50,330 nt of DNA from Anaerolineales bacterium (GTDB taxonomy: Bacteria > Chloroflexota > Anaerolineae > Anaerolineales > Villigracilaceae). Positions 28,159-37,271 of the stretch are shown here, one piece after another. Made by a program: the position numbers and the translations under genes. The stretch lies in contig JAJTXU010000005.1 in assembly GCA_021462845.1 (NCBI GenBank), forward strand, positions 1 through 50,330. The letters are read 5' to 3'. How positions within the stretch are numbered: position 1 is the stretch's first letter; every line of letters starts with the position of its first letter. The notes beneath the pieces were generated by a model, which saw only the letters and a list, made by a program, of their open reading frames with translations, did not search any database and was not told where the DNA came from.

Positions 28159-29097
28159 ATGCCTCACAAAAAAGCGGAACACAATGATCTGATGCAAAAC
28201 CGCGCGTCGCTGACGCGGTTTGCGTGGCTATCCATCGGCGCGGCGGTGGCGACCATTGCGTTGAAAACCACTGCATATTATTTGACAGGTTCGGTCGGTC
28301 TGTTGTCGGATGCGATCGAGTCGCTGGTGAATCTCGTCGGCGCAGGGATGGCGCTGGGAATGTTGACCATCGCCGCGCGCCCTGCGGACGAGAGTCACGT
28401 GTATGGTCACAGCAAGGCGGAATATTTCGCCAGCGCAACAGAGGGATTGCTGATCCTCGGCGCGTCGGCGGGAATCGTCAGCGCGGCGGTTCAGCGGTTG
28501 AGGAGTCCGCAGGCGTTGGAGCAGTTGGGGTTGGGGCTAGGGGTGAGCGTGATGGCGTCGGTAATAAACTTCCTAGTGGCACGCAGGTTGACCGTCGAGG
28601 GGAAGCGGCGGAATTCCATCTCGCTCGAAGCGGACGCGCAGCATCTGATGACCGACGTATGGACATCCGCTGGAGTCATCGCGGCGGTGGCGATCGTGGC
28701 GCTCACGGGCTGGACGATTCTCGATCCGCTCATTGCGATCCTTGTCGCGTTGAATATTATTTGGACGGGGTATCAACTGATGAGCCGCTCGGTGGCTGGG
28801 TTGATGGACGCGTCGCTGGCGCCGAAGGAAATAAAGTTGATCGAAGATGTGATGGAAAAATATCGCGCCAGGCGCGTGACCTTTCACGCGTTGCTCACGC
28901 GGCAGGCGGCGGCGCGGCAATTTGTTTCGGTGCATATGCTCGTGCCGGGCGCGTGGACGGTGCACGACGCGCATCACGTGGCGGAAGATTTCGAAGCGGA
29001 TATTCGCAACGCGCTCGGCGGCGCTGTGACGGTCTTCACGCATCTTGAACCTGTGGAAGACGAACTCTCGATGGAAGACATTAATCTGGATCGTTGA
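28159..29097 (+). CDS. Cation diffusion facilitator family transporter
   Basis: YLTGSVGLLSDAIESLVNLVGAGMAL, YGHSKAEYFASATEGLLIL, EADAQHLMTDVWTSAGVI. Confidence 0.93.
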   Translation: MPHKKAEHNDLMQNRASLTRFAWLSIGAAVATIALKTTAYYLTGSVGLLSDAIESLVNLVGAGMALGMLTIAARPADESHVYGHSKAEYFASATEGLLILGASAGIVSAAVQRLRSPQALEQLGLGLGVSVMASVINFLVARRLTVEGKRRNSISLEADAQHLMTDVWTSAGVIAAVAIVALTGWTILDPLIAILVALNIIWTGYQLMSRSVAGLMDASLAPKEIKLIEDVMEKYRARRVTFHALLTRQAAARQFVSVHMLVPGAWTVHDAHHVAEDFEADIRNALGGAVTVFTHLEPVEDELSMEDINLDR

Positions 29098-29105
29098 TAA
29101 TCGGG

Positions 29106-29153
29106 ACGCTGATCAACGCAGATTTTTTCTTTTGAATCAGCGTGAGTCAGCGT
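29106..29153. repeat. Imperfect hairpin after CDF gene
   Basis: ACGCTGATCAACGCAGATT / AATCAGCGTGAGTCAGCGT. Confidence 0.6.
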
Positions 29154-29211
29154 TGCTCTGCATCCAAAAGGGGTTCTGTAAGGCGCTCTATTCAGAAGAA
29201 ACCTGAATGGT

Positions 29212-29281
29212 TGACACGTAGTGACGACTTAAGTCGTCTTGTTACGGCCAAAAAGCGACTGAAGTCGCTACTACGCTGTCA
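29212..29281. repeat. 70-bp composite palindromic element
   Basis: Ends TGACACGTAGTGACGACTT / AAGTCGCTACTACGCTGTCA; inner palindromes GACGACTTAAGTCGTC and AGCGACT-ga-AGTCGCT. Confidence 0.8.
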
Positions 29282-29335
29282 GGCAATATGTGTTACTCTG
29301 AATAATCGTTGATACAATTTTGACAGGATAAAAAT

Positions 29336-30106
29336 ATGCCGATCTTCATTGCACAAAGCTTTATCGCCGGTATTATCGCTAGTTTCACCTGCGGGTTAGG
29401 CGCATTGCCTCTGGCATTCAAAGCCTTCGACCTTCGCAAGCATACCGGGCTCGCGTATTCCGCCGCGGGCGGACTCATGTTCGCCGCCTCGGTCTACAAT
29501 TTGATCTTGCCGGGGCTGACCATCTCCTCCAGCCACATCGGGCTCGCCGACGCCCTGCCGATGGTGTTGGGAATCGTCCTCGGCGCGTTGTTCCTCTCGC
29601 AAGTGGACACCTATTTTTCATCGGAGCGGCTCGAGCAGGGAAATTGGAAACGCTGGGGCAACAAAACCCAGGTGCTGATCTTCGTGGCGATGGCGATTCA
29701 TAGTATTCCCGAAGGCGTGGCGGTGGGGGTCGGGTACGCCTCCTCGGCGGTGTATGAAAATAACCTCGGCAATTACATCGCGCTTGCCATTGCGCTCCAC
29801 AACATTCCCGAAGGTTTGGCGGTCGCCATCCCCATGCGCGCGGCGGGCGCTTCGATCTGGCGATGTTTTTGGGCGGCGTTCTTCACCAGCCTGCCCCAAC
29901 CGATTGCCGCCGTCCCTGCCGCGTATGTTTCGTGGTTGTTTCAACCCATCATGCCCGTGTTGATGGGGTTCGCCGCCGGAGCGATGATCTTCCTCGTCAT
30001 CCTTGAATTGATCCCCGAAGCGTTACACTCCTCGTCGCCGATTCGAGTGGCATGGGCGTTCACGGTCGGGTTCTGCGCTATGATTCTGGTACAAGTGTTG
30101 CTGTAA
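29336..30106 (+). CDS. ZIP family metal transporter
   Basis: AIHSIPEGVAVGVGYAS and ALHNIPEGLAVAIPMRAAG (HNxPEG motifs), multiple TMs. Confidence 0.92.
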   Translation: MPIFIAQSFIAGIIASFTCGLGALPLAFKAFDLRKHTGLAYSAAGGLMFAASVYNLILPGLTISSSHIGLADALPMVLGIVLGALFLSQVDTYFSSERLEQGNWKRWGNKTQVLIFVAMAIHSIPEGVAVGVGYASSAVYENNLGNYIALAIALHNIPEGLAVAIPMRAAGASIWRCFWAAFFTSLPQPIAAVPAAYVSWLFQPIMPVLMGFAAGAMIFLVILELIPEALHSSSPIRVAWAFTVGFCAMILVQVLL

Positions 30107-30129
30107 ATGAGGCGCGGAACGGAACAACC

Positions 30130-31290
30130 GTGTTGACCAAAGATAGAATTTATTTCCCCAACCTCAACGGCTTGCGATTCATCGCCGCGCTGTTGGTCAT
30201 TGTTCATCACATCGAGCAGATCAAAGATATGTATGGTCTGCCGAATAATTTTTCATCCACATTCATTCAGATCATCGGCGAACTCGGCGTCATCCTCTTC
30301 TTTGTGCTGAGCGGATTCCTCATCACGTACTTGTTGCTGGAGGAAGAAAACAGGACGCAGACCATCGCCGTCAAAAATTTTTATTTGCGAAGGATCCTGC
30401 GCATCTGGCCCCTCTATTTTTTCATCATTTTTCTTGCGTTCGCCATTTTGCCCAACCTGCCGCTCTTCGTCCTCCCCGGGTACGACCGCGCGACGATCTA
30501 CGAAGACCTTCCCGCGAAATTACTGTTGTATGTTTTTTTTCTGCCCAACCTTGTGCCAGCGGTTCTCGGCGTGGTGCCTTATGCGTCGCTGGCTTGGTCC
30601 ATCGGCACGGAAGAACAATTTTATCTCCTCTGGGCTCCCCTGCTGAAATTTATCAAACGTTACCGAATCGCGTTGATGTTCGTCATCGTGTTCGGGTATT
30701 TGCTCTTCGCCCGCGCCTTGTTCTCAGACCGCACGAATTTTCTCGTCTACAAATACGAGATCAATGCCTTCTGGCAATCGTTCAACATCCCCAGCATGGC
30801 GATCGGCGGATTCTTCGCGCTGTTGCTTCATTCCAATCATCGCGCGCTCAAAATTTTTCTCAACAATTATCTTTTCTATTTCGCGCTCGTCTTCACGTCC
30901 ATCATGTTGTATCGCGGCGTGTACTTTCCGCACATCACGGTCAACGATCTTCCCTTCCCCTACCTCTACAAGGAATTTTATTCGGTCTGGTTCGGTATCC
31001 TCATTCTCAACTTCGCCGCGAACAAAAATATTTTTATTTCTTTGGAAGGACGACCGATTCGCTACCTTGGCAAGATTTCATACGGACTCTACATGTACCA
31101 TCCCATCGTCATCGTCATTGCGCTTCATACGACGGGCTGGCTGGGCGCGCCCTCGGATGCCTTTCTCTACCCCCTCACCCTCGCGTTGACAGTTCTCCTC
31201 GCGGGCGTGTCGTACAAATATTACGAGTCGTATTTCTTGAATTTCAAAACGAATTACACCAGCATCCAAAGCGGAGATGTAAACACGTAG
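30130..31290 (+). CDS. Acyltransferase family 3 (OafA/YrhL-like)
   Basis: LNGLRFIAALLVIVHHIEQ, FFVLSGFLITYLLLEE, RIWPLYFF, SLAWSIGTEEQFYLLWAP. GTG start assumed; ORF track begins inside the ZIP gene. Confidence 0.9.
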   Translation: MLTKDRIYFPNLNGLRFIAALLVIVHHIEQIKDMYGLPNNFSSTFIQIIGELGVILFFVLSGFLITYLLLEEENRTQTIAVKNFYLRRILRIWPLYFFIIFLAFAILPNLPLFVLPGYDRATIYEDLPAKLLLYVFFLPNLVPAVLGVVPYASLAWSIGTEEQFYLLWAPLLKFIKRYRIALMFVIVFGYLLFARALFSDRTNFLVYKYEINAFWQSFNIPSMAIGGFFALLLHSNHRALKIFLNNYLFYFALVFTSIMLYRGVYFPHITVNDLPFPYLYKEFYSVWFGILILNFAANKNIFISLEGRPIRYLGKISYGLYMYHPIVIVIALHTTGWLGAPSDAFLYPLTLALTVLLAGVSYKYYESYFLNFKTNYTSIQSGDVNT

Positions 31291-31388
31291 GGGTTGAACA
31301 TTCCGCGCCGAGGGTTGCGGTGAGTCATGGGAAATTATTGCCACAGGAATTTGGCTTATAATATCGAACATGCAGAAAGGATAGCCGC

Positions 31389-31679
31389 ATGTTACAGGAA
31401 ATCGTTATCCGCACTGAAAATGCAGACGCGCTCAAACCTCTGGTACGCGCCGCAATGGATCGCGAAGCGAAACTGCTCGAACATTCCGTCGAGCGGACGC
31501 GTGCCGCGTTGGAAGCCTTCGAAAAACGCTACAACATGACCACCGAGGAATTCGAGCGAAAATTCAAGGCGCGCGAAATCGAAGAGACTCTCGATATACT
31601 AGACTGGTGGATGGAAGTAGAAGCCATGCACCACCTTGAGAATCAACTTCAATCTATGCGCGAGGCGCAAGTTGAATGA
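31389..31679 (+). CDS. Small helical protein, putative antitoxin partner of the TumE-like toxin
   Basis: 96 aa, charged and helical; stop overlaps the start region of the TumE-like ORF. Confidence 0.6.
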   Translation: MLQEIVIRTENADALKPLVRAAMDREAKLLEHSVERTRAALEAFEKRYNMTTEEFERKFKAREIEETLDILDWWMEVEAMHHLENQLQSMREAQVE

Positions 31680-32043
31680 GTATTTCGAGCGGTTGCAGGC
31701 TTTGCTTGCCACATCCCCTTTCGTGCATGAGCCGCTCCTCTCATTCGACGACCGCAAAGATGCCTGGTTCATTCGCGGTGACATTTACTTCATTGACAAT
31801 TCCCGATTGCATTTTCGGGAATTGTTTGTAGGACAGGGCAACCCAGTAAAAATTGCATATTCATACCACTACCAGCAAGGGGATGCAACGATGATCTTCC
31901 GCTATGACAATTCCCCACATTATCCCGATCTCCCTTCCGCGCCTCATCACAAGCACACAGCCGATGAAAATGTTATTGAAGCAGGTTTGCCTGATTTCGA
32001 ATCCGTGCTTCGTGAAATTGAAAATCTTATTGCAGTGAAATAG
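31671..32043 (+). CDS. TumE-family (DUF6516-like) putative toxin
   Basis: YFERLQALLATSPFVHEPLLSFDDRKDAWFIRGDIYFIDNSRLHFRELF...AYSYHYQQGDATMIFRYDNSPHYPDLPSAPHHKHT. A TTG start (LNEYFERL) overlapping the upstream gene is likely; ORF track starts at 31636. Confidence 0.78.
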
Positions 32044-32049
32044 AAATTT

Positions 32050-32388
32050 ATGGAAACAATAACCTTTGACGAATTCACCAAAGTCGAACTCCGCGTGGGA
32101 CGGGTGGTCTCCGCCAAGCCTTTCCCCGAGGCGCGGAAGCCTGCCTACATCCTCGAAGTGAACTTTGGCGAGGAGCTCGGCATCAAGAAATCGAGCGCGC
32201 AACTTACGGGCTTATACAAGCCCGAAGAACTGGTTGGGAAATTGGTCGTCGCGGTGGTGAACTTCCCCAAGAAACAAATCGGACCGATCATGTCGGAGTG
32301 TTTGGTGACGGGGTTTGCGAATGAAAATGGCGATGTCGCGTTGTGCGTGCCAGACAAGTCCGTGCCGTTGGGGAGTAAGTTGTTTTGA
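32050..32388 (+). CDS. csaA: tRNA-binding domain protein (CsaA-like)
   Basis: FTKVELRVGRVVSAKPFPEARKPAYILEVNFGEELGIKKSSAQLT...VVNFPKKQIGPIMSECLVTGF. Confidence 0.9.
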   Translation: METITFDEFTKVELRVGRVVSAKPFPEARKPAYILEVNFGEELGIKKSSAQLTGLYKPEELVGKLVVAVVNFPKKQIGPIMSECLVTGFANENGDVALCVPDKSVPLGSKLF

Positions 32389-32548
32389 GATCAGGGGCGG
32401 GAGTATAATCTCATCGAAGTTTCATTCACGACAGTATGACCTCTTAAACGCTATAGAACCATTGGCGGCGAGCCTACAACGCGTATAAGTTGTTATCCGC
32501 CGATAGCCCTCATCGGGCGCTCTGACCCGCGCAATCCATCCACACAAC

Positions 32549-33346
32549 ATGGCTGACCTGAACTCTCTCCAGCAATTGATCTCCCTCCGCGATAAACGCG
32601 CCCTTATCACGGGCGCCGCCGCGGGCATCGGCAAAGCGATTGCCCGTCGCTTCGCTGAAGCAGGCGCCTGCCTCGATCTTGTTGATGTCAACTCCGAACG
32701 CCTTGCCATAACCCAATCAGAACTCGCCCAGTTTGGGACGAACGTGAAAACCCATCGTGTTGACCTATCGCAGAAAGAAGCGATAGACGCTCTCTGGGAA
32801 TCTTTCGACAGAGATACGCCAGATATTCTGGTCAACAACGCTGGCGTTTATGCCTTCAAAGATTTCGTGGACGTAGATGAAGCCTTTTATCGCCAAGTCA
32901 TGGATACCAACCTATCCTCGGTCTACTGGATGTGCCAGCGCCTGATCCAAGCTCGCCTCAAACAGGGCGGCATCATTATCAACATCGGTTCGATCGAGGC
33001 GATCATGCCGTTCAAAGACGACCTGGCTCACTATAGCGTGAGCAAAGCGGGCGTTATCGCCCTCACTCGCGCGTTAGCAAAGGAACATGCCCGGCACGGA
33101 TTCAGGGTCAACGCAATCTTGCCCGGCGGCATCATCACAGAAGGAACAACTGCGGCCGCCAAGCAAATATTACAGTTCAAGTTCGACTTATTGGTAACAG
33201 GGGTTGATTTTGCGCGGCGCTTGCCGGTTGGGCGACCTGGCCAGCCTGATGAAGTCGCCCGCATGGCTTTGGTGTTGGCAAGCGACCTCGCGAGTTATGT
33301 GCATGGCGCGGCAATACCGATCGATGGTGGGTTTTTGGCAGCCTAA
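32549..33346 (+). CDS. SDR family oxidoreductase
   Basis: RALITGAAAGIGKAIARRFAEAGA, DILVNNAG, INIGSIEAI, HYSVSKAGVIALTRALAKE, IPIDGGFLA. Confidence 0.92.
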   Translation: MADLNSLQQLISLRDKRALITGAAAGIGKAIARRFAEAGACLDLVDVNSERLAITQSELAQFGTNVKTHRVDLSQKEAIDALWESFDRDTPDILVNNAGVYAFKDFVDVDEAFYRQVMDTNLSSVYWMCQRLIQARLKQGGIIINIGSIEAIMPFKDDLAHYSVSKAGVIALTRALAKEHARHGFRVNAILPGGIITEGTTAAAKQILQFKFDLLVTGVDFARRLPVGRPGQPDEVARMALVLASDLASYVHGAAIPIDGGFLAA

Positions 33347-33364
33347 TCGGATCGCCCACTCGCT

Positions 33365-33406
33365 TTGTCCAGTAGTTCGATTTGCTTGGCAAATCGTGCT
33401 GGACAA
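33365..33406. repeat. Interrupted palindrome between convergent genes
   Basis: TTGTCCAG-tagttc-GATTTGC-ttg-GCAAATC-gtg-CTGGACAA. Confidence 0.75.
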
Positions 33407-33410
33407 ACAA

Positions 33411-35114
33411 TCATTTATTCTTCCACACCGTAAAATCTTTCAAGATTGATCCCCCAAGAAACTCGCGCATGATCGAAGTCTCAGGGACGAGGTTGAGATC
33501 AAGCGGCACGAACCATTCAAGGAACGCCAGCAGGCGTTTCGCTTCGATATGTTCCGGCGTGCCGTATTGAACTTGGCGAAGCAACGGCTCGGCAAGCGAT
33601 TTCAACGCCGCCATTTCATACACCAACGCAGAGTTGAACATCACATCCGCATTTTCTTGATTCGGGAAGATATATTTCGCTTCGCCGCGCCGCACCGACT
33701 CCCAGCGCGAGATGGTCTGCATGGCGGTATAGCCTCGTTCGCGCGCGTCGCGCACAGTGCGCCTCAGCAAGCGCGTGTCGGTGGTCGAGACTCGATTATG
33801 GCGATCCAGGTTCAATTGCGTCAGAGCCGAGATGTAGATGCGGAACGCCTCGCCGCTCAAACTGTCGGGGATGAGGCGCGGGTCGAGTCCGTGAATCCCT
33901 TCGAGGATGATCGGCTGTCCACGCGTGAGGCAGATGACTTCCCCCGCTTCTCTCAGCCCGGTCTTGAAGTTGTACCGTGGAAGTTGGACTTCGTCTCCGT
34001 GAATTAATTTTTGCAAATGGTCGGCAAGCAACGCGAGATCGAGCGCTTCGAGCGCTTCGAAATCGGGCTTGCCGTCTTCGCCGAGCGGGGTTTGATCGCG
34101 CGAGAGGAAATAATTATCGAGTTCGAGCGGAAACGGCGAAATCCCCAGCGCCAGCAATTGCACCGTCAGTCGCCGCGAAAATGTTGTTTTCCCCGCGGAT
34201 GACGGACCCGAAACCAGAATCACATGCGCGCGGTCGATTCGTTCCGCAACCTGACCCGCGATCTGTGAAAGCCGCTGTTCGTGAAACGCCTCCGAGACCA
34301 TCACGATCTCATCGCCATGACCCGCTTCGATCGCTTGATTCAACGCGCCCACGTTCGAGATGCCGAGTTTTTCGAGCCAGCCTCCGTATTGCAAAAAGGT
34401 CGCCAGCAATTTTGGGTATTCGGTGGTCGGCGAAAGTTCGTTGGGGTTCCTGCGGCTCGGATACAGCAAGGTGAAGCCATCGCCGGCGGGAACGAGATCG
34501 AACCAGCGCAAATATCCCGTAGACGGAACCATATAGCCGTGGTGATAGTCCATGCGTTCGTTGAGGCTGTAGAGCGTGAGGTATGCCTTCTTGCGATACT
34601 TCAGCAACTGCACTTTGTCTTCCTCGCCGCGCGCCAGGAAATAATCCATCGCCTCTTTCAACGGGACTTCTTTTCGCGTGAACGGCAAATCGTCCTTGAC
34701 GAACTTTTGCATTAAGACCTTCAACACGCCCAATTCAGAGACAGATAACGGCTCGCGCCCTTTCACCTCGCAGTAAAATCCGCCTGTGGCAACGGAATGA
34801 TCGATGAATAGCGTTGCCAGCGGAAACATATCCGCGAACACCATCTCCAGCAAAAAGGTGAGAGAGCGCCGGTAGATGCGCGTGCCGTCCGGCGAAGACA
34901 TGGTGATCGGCGTAACGCGCGAATCCATTCCGACGGGGAAAGTTAACTCGCGCAGGTCGCCATTGATCACCGCCCCAACGGGTTGCGAATCATGCTCGAC
35001 TACGGATAGAAAATCTCCCACCGCCGCCCCGCGCGGACCGGCGATCACGCGTCCATCGGGGAGGTGGAGTTCGACTTCGTTGCGGGGTTGTACGAGTTGG
35101 AATTTGTTTTTCAT
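33411..35114 (-). CDS. TGS-domain nucleoside/uridine kinase (PRK/UDK family)
   Basis: N-terminal TGS-like LPDGRVIAGPRGAAVGDFL; P-loop ILVSGPSSAGKTTFSRRL; LILEGIHGLDPRL. Confidence 0.9.
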   Translation of the reverse strand: MKNKFQLVQPRNEVELHLPDGRVIAGPRGAAVGDFLSVVEHDSQPVGAVINGDLRELTFPVGMDSRVTPITMSSPDGTRIYRRSLTFLLEMVFADMFPLATLFIDHSVATGGFYCEVKGREPLSVSELGVLKVLMQKFVKDDLPFTRKEVPLKEAMDYFLARGEEDKVQLLKYRKKAYLTLYSLNERMDYHHGYMVPSTGYLRWFDLVPAGDGFTLLYPSRRNPNELSPTTEYPKLLATFLQYGGWLEKLGISNVGALNQAIEAGHGDEIVMVSEAFHEQRLSQIAGQVAERIDRAHVILVSGPSSAGKTTFSRRLTVQLLALGISPFPLELDNYFLSRDQTPLGEDGKPDFEALEALDLALLADHLQKLIHGDEVQLPRYNFKTGLREAGEVICLTRGQPIILEGIHGLDPRLIPDSLSGEAFRIYISALTQLNLDRHNRVSTTDTRLLRRTVRDARERGYTAMQTISRWESVRRGEAKYIFPNQENADVMFNSALVYEMAALKSLAEPLLRQVQYGTPEHIEAKRLLAFLEWFVPLDLNLVPETSIMREFLGGSILKDFTVWKNK

Positions 35115-35133
35115 AATTATTCATTCATACATC

Positions 35134-35412
35134 GGTGGTCGAGTAGGTCGAGGGTTGAGTAGCGAAGCGTATCGAAACCCGAAACCGTATCGAGACCACC
35201 AGTTTGATTCAAAATTTTCAAATCATTAATTCATCGGTGGTTGAGTAGTCCCGCGTGTGCTGAGCGGAGTGGCGCGTGATGTTCGCGCCACGAAGTCGAA
35301 GCATCGCGGGACGTATCGAGGCCGCCAGTTCTCAAAAGTACTTTTGTTACAAAAAATATTTCGCTTACCTGTGGTCTCGATACGTGGCGACTTGCGCCAC
35401 TACTCGACCACC
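35134..35412. repeat. Cluster of three GGTGGTCGAGTAG...GTATCGAGACCACC hairpin elements
   Basis: Copies at 35134-35200, 35236-35326 and inverted 35371-35412; shared outer arms, different inner arms. Confidence 0.85.
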
Positions 35413-35453
35413 GATTTTTTCAATGTTCAAGACGCACGCAGTTCAAAATCTTT

Positions 35454-35518
35454 AGCCGCGAATTCCGCGAATTTCGCTAATTTTAAATAATTCGCGTGAA
35501 TTAGCGAAATTCGCGGCT
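35454..35518. repeat. 9-nt-periodic hairpin downstream of panE-like gene
   Basis: AGCCGCGAATTCCGCGAATTTCGCTAATT / AATTAGCGAAATTCGCGGCT. Confidence 0.8.
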
Positions 35519-35530
35519 GAGTTTGTGGTT

Positions 35531-36580
35531 TTACGAAAGTCTTGACGATAATTTCTCAGGCTTCTTCGCAAACTCATCCAACGGAATTTCCTTGCGAACC
35601 AACGCGAGCAGGGTTTCTGTCAACATTTTATTCACGGGCGTCGACACGTTGAATTGTACGCCCGCGCGGACGACCTCGCCATGCAGATAATCCACTTCGC
35701 TTTTGCCGCGACCTGAGCGCAGGTCAATGTGAAAGGACGGCATTTTATTTCCGCGCCCCGCGCCCGCCGCGCGGCTGAGGAACGGCTTGGATAACCACAA
35801 CGGCAGTTTCGTGGCAAACGCCAGCGCGCGGACGGGTGTGCCGGGCAGGTCAACGACTTCGATCCCCTGCGCCTTCATCACCGCGAGACATTCGCGCAAC
35901 ATCTCAACTTCCAATTGATACAATTTTCGATTCGACAGAACCTCGGCGGCGGTCATATCCAGAATTGCCGAAGTTGGGTTGGCGATCAGGTTCGTCAACA
36001 ACTTCGACCATTTCATCGAAGCCGCATCATCGAACAAGCGCGGGTTAAGCAGGGCATTCTCAAACGCTACAAGCAACCCCGGAACAAGAGGTTGTCCTTT
36101 TGCAATACCGACGCCGCGCAAACGCTCCAACACAATATCGCCCGGTCCGCGTTTGCCGACAGCGGTGGTCACTGTGCCGTAGATCACTTTCTCTTTGCCA
36201 ACAACTTCCGCAATCGTTTGCTCGTTTGAAATACCGTTGGACAAGCATAGGATTGGCGGCATTTTATCCGCGTAGGGCTTGATGGTCTCGAGCGCGGCGG
36301 AGGTGTCGTACGATTTCAAGGCAAAGAGGACCAGGTCAAAGGGTCCGTAGCGAAGCGCGTCTTCCATCGAAGCGACAAAGACCGCCGAAGAGGAATCCAC
36401 ACGAAAGGCGTCTTTCGTCTTTCTTCGTTCATCTAACGTGAGATCGAGGCGCAATCCGCGTTCGCGCAATTCGGTGATCCTGGAGGCGCGCTCGAGGAAG
36501 ACCAACTGGCTCCCTGCTAACGCGAGGCTGCCGCCAACGTACGCGCCGATGGCGCCTGCGCCAAAGACCAGGACTTTCAT
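35531..36580 (-). CDS. panE: 2-dehydropantoate 2-reductase
   Basis: MKVLVFGAGAIGAYVGGSLALAG, LVLFALKSYDT, LSNGISNEQTIAEVVG, KWSKLLTNLIANPTSAILD. Confidence 0.88.
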   Translation of the reverse strand: MKVLVFGAGAIGAYVGGSLALAGSQLVFLERASRITELRERGLRLDLTLDERRKTKDAFRVDSSSAVFVASMEDALRYGPFDLVLFALKSYDTSAALETIKPYADKMPPILCLSNGISNEQTIAEVVGKEKVIYGTVTTAVGKRGPGDIVLERLRGVGIAKGQPLVPGLLVAFENALLNPRLFDDAASMKWSKLLTNLIANPTSAILDMTAAEVLSNRKLYQLEVEMLRECLAVMKAQGIEVVDLPGTPVRALAFATKLPLWLSKPFLSRAAGAGRGNKMPSFHIDLRSGRGKSEVDYLHGEVVRAGVQFNVSTPVNKMLTETLLALVRKEIPLDEFAKKPEKLSSRLS

Positions 36581-36631
36581 ACGCGCGTTGATGTGGATCG
36601 CAGTGTCGGGAGTAGCCAATGAGATTTCCTA

Positions 36632-37270
36632 TTACAAATTCTGCGTGTGCGCGCGATCGTTGATGGCGTCGATCGCCCAGCGATGCAGATGAGGTTGATA
36701 GATCACGCGCGCGAAGGCTGTATTTTCGAAACGGAAGCGCACGCCAGAAGGGTCGGCATGATGCGCCACGCCGACAATGGCGTGCATGAGCTGATTCAAC
36801 AATCCGCCGTGCGATACGATGAGATAACTTCCCGCGGGGCGCTTCAACAAATTATGCAACGCCTGCCCCGCCCGCAGAAATAATTCCCAATCTCCTTCGC
36901 CGTCGCCGCCGATCGAATCGTACGGAGTCACGTAGGATGGTTTCGGTCGCAGTTGGACTTCGGCAGAGGTTAACCCCTCCATCTCGCCAATATCGCGCTC
37001 AAGCCAGATCTCGTCAAGTTCAAGTTTGACATCCAACGCGGAACTCACAATCTCGGCGGTTTCCTTGGCGCGCTGCAACGTGCTCGAAATGGCGAGATCG
37101 AACTTCGCGCCTTCCGCCTTCCAGCGATTCGCCAACGCGACTGCCTGGGCGCGCCCGCGTTCGGTGAGCGGATAATCGGACTGCCCCTGCCAGCGCGACT
37201 CGGCGTTGCCGGTCGATTCGCCGTGACGCAAGAATACAAATTGATATACTGGTTTTAGAGTCGCGCTCAA
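36632..37270 (-). CDS. Histidine phosphatase family protein
   Basis: FVFLRHGESTGNAESRWQGQSDYPLTERGRAQA, LIVSHGGLLNQLMH. Confidence 0.93.
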   Translation of the reverse strand: MSATLKPVYQFVFLRHGESTGNAESRWQGQSDYPLTERGRAQAVALANRWKAEGAKFDLAISSTLQRAKETAEIVSSALDVKLELDEIWLERDIGEMEGLTSAEVQLRPKPSYVTPYDSIGGDGEGDWELFLRAGQALHNLLKRPAGSYLIVSHGGLLNQLMHAIVGVAHHADPSGVRFRFENTAFARVIYQPHLHRWAIDAINDRAHTQNL

Positions 37271-37271
37271 T

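Noticed and set aside
30052-30129. N-terminal extension of the acyltransferase into the ZIP gene
   Set aside because: Overlap sequence is not acyltransferase-like; GTG at 30130 gives a normal N-terminus.
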